The notes below the pieces were generated by a model that worked only from the letters and a program-made list of their open reading frames with translations, was not told where the DNA came from and did no database searches. 64,000 nt of DNA, taken from the NCBI RefSeq assembly GCF_021556615.1, contig NZ_JAKGGD010000004.1:1-64000 (forward strand). The letters are read 5' to 3'. A program made the position numbers and the translations under genes. This DNA is from Paracoccus salsus (GTDB lineage: Bacteria; Pseudomonadota; Alphaproteobacteria; Rhodobacterales; Rhodobacteraceae). This document shows, in pieces, positions 63,446-64,000 of this stretch. The stretch's first letter is position 1; each line of letters begins with the position of its first letter.

Positions 63446-64000
63446 GCGCGGTCCTTTCGATGTGTTTCACGAAGCGCGCGGCGGTTGATCTTGCCGGTCG
63501 GCGTCCTGGGCAGCGCCTCGAGCCGGATGTAATCACGCGGTTGCTTGTAACGGGCAAGTCCGCTTGCGGCCAACGCGCGCAGGTCATCGGCCGAGGCCGT
63601 GCCGGTCCAGAACGCGGCGATGATGCTGGTCGCGGGGCTCACCGCCAGCTCGGTGACGGCCACGTCGCCGGCCTGCGGATGGGTCGCCAGAAGCTCTTCG
63701 ATTTCGGATGGCGCGACCCGGAAGCCGCCGGCATTCATGATGTCATCGGCACGTCCCAGCAGCGTGATCGCGCCGTCACTGTCGGCCACCGCCTGATCGC
63801 CGGTCAGGAACCAGTCGCCGCGAAAGCGCGCCGCGCTCTCCTCGGGCTGACCCAGATAGCCGAGAAAAAGCCCTGGATCATCGCGGCGCACGGCGAGTGC
63901 GCCGGCCTCGCCCGCTGCGAGGGGCTGTCCGTCCCGGGACAGGATCGCGACGTTGCGCCCCGGTTGCGGGAAGCCTGCGGTGCCGGGCGGGGCGGGGCGG
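63442..64000 (-). CDS. AMP-forming acyl-CoA synthetase, C-terminal part (runs off the window)
   Basis: About 185 C-terminal residues of an ANL-superfamily ligase are present. GDWFLTGDQAVADSDGAI holds the hinge aspartate pattern, then LLGRADDIMNAGGFRVAPSEIE, and the catalytic lysine in LPRTPTGKINRRALRE. It activates a carboxylic acid to an acyl-CoA; the substrate-determining N-terminal domain is outside the window. Confidence 0.85.
   Translation of the reverse strand, partial: RPAPPGTAGFPQPGRNVAILSRDGQPLAAGEAGALAVRRDDPGLFLGYLGQPEESAARFRGDWFLTGDQAVADSDGAITLLGRADDIMNAGGFRVAPSEIEELLATHPQAGDVAVTELAVSPATSIIAAFWTGTASADDLRALAASGLARYKQPRDYIRLEALPRTPTGKINRRALRETHRKDRA

Overview
The window looks like a GC-rich chromosome segment from an alphaproteobacterium of the Rhodobacteraceae, most likely Paracoccus or a close relative. 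This rests on the secDF / Mth938-like / ccmABCDG gene order, an RNase E with a long acidic insert in its S1 domain, a frcBCAK-type sugar operon, and the family resemblance of the housekeeping proteins. It is a reading by eye, not a database result.

Bases 1 to about 9185 are the right end of a decayed genomic island integrated into the 5' end of dusA. The tyrosine integrase lies immediately upstream of dusA and faces away from it. The island is a mosaic of broken pieces: an IS256-type transposase fragment fused to a truncated Toprim protein, a trbE fragment with an in-frame stop, a zincin-like domain fragment (HETQH) followed by a frameshifted small gene, and a DUF932 fragment joined to a membrane-protein tail and an intact fmdB-like zinc-ribbon gene. 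Among them sits one apparently intact cargo, a zinc uptake locus (znuA divergent from zur-znuC-znuB).

Bases 9161 to 20432 return to core genes: dusA, a TauE/SafE permease, mazG, then a long co-directional run yajC-secD-secF-Mth938-like-ccmA-ccmB-ccmC-ccmD-ccmG (protein export plus cytochrome c maturation) and a periplasmic gamma-glutamyltransferase. Two inverted copies of a ~120-bp hairpin-rich repeat flank ccmB-ccmG. One copy separates ccmA from ccmB and appears to have displaced the original ccmB start.

Bases 20554 to 41203 hold acnA with a palindrome over its promoter, a DUF1223 protein, transporters, yciB, a family 25 glycosyltransferase, an alpha/beta hydrolase, rne with a long leader, ccdA (which supplies reductant to the cytochrome c pathway), chrA, a paoABC-like molybdenum hydroxylase operon, a luciferase-like flavin oxidoreductase, gap and a 47-residue membrane protein. 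Bases 41264 to 55091 hold an orphan fliG-like gene, purB, yihY, an SMR transporter, a two-gene stator-like pair (MotA-like plus a MotB-like protein with a very long coiled coil), chaC, a DUF2125 gene, tyrA/tyrC-hisC, a glycosyltransferase and rpsD.

Bases 55224 to 61572 form a sugar module: a ROK repressor and xylulokinase on one strand, divergent from frcB-frcC-frcA-frcK, with a palindromic operator candidate between them and two strong hairpins between frcB and frcC. The window ends with a Bcr/CflA-type efflux pump, a DsbA-family oxidoreductase and the C-terminal part of an AMP-forming acyl-CoA synthetase. I saw no rRNA, tRNA or CRISPR array. The most unusual items are the dusA-targeted island carrying a zinc uptake system, the inverted repeat pair inside the ccm operon, and the coiled-coil stator-like pair.
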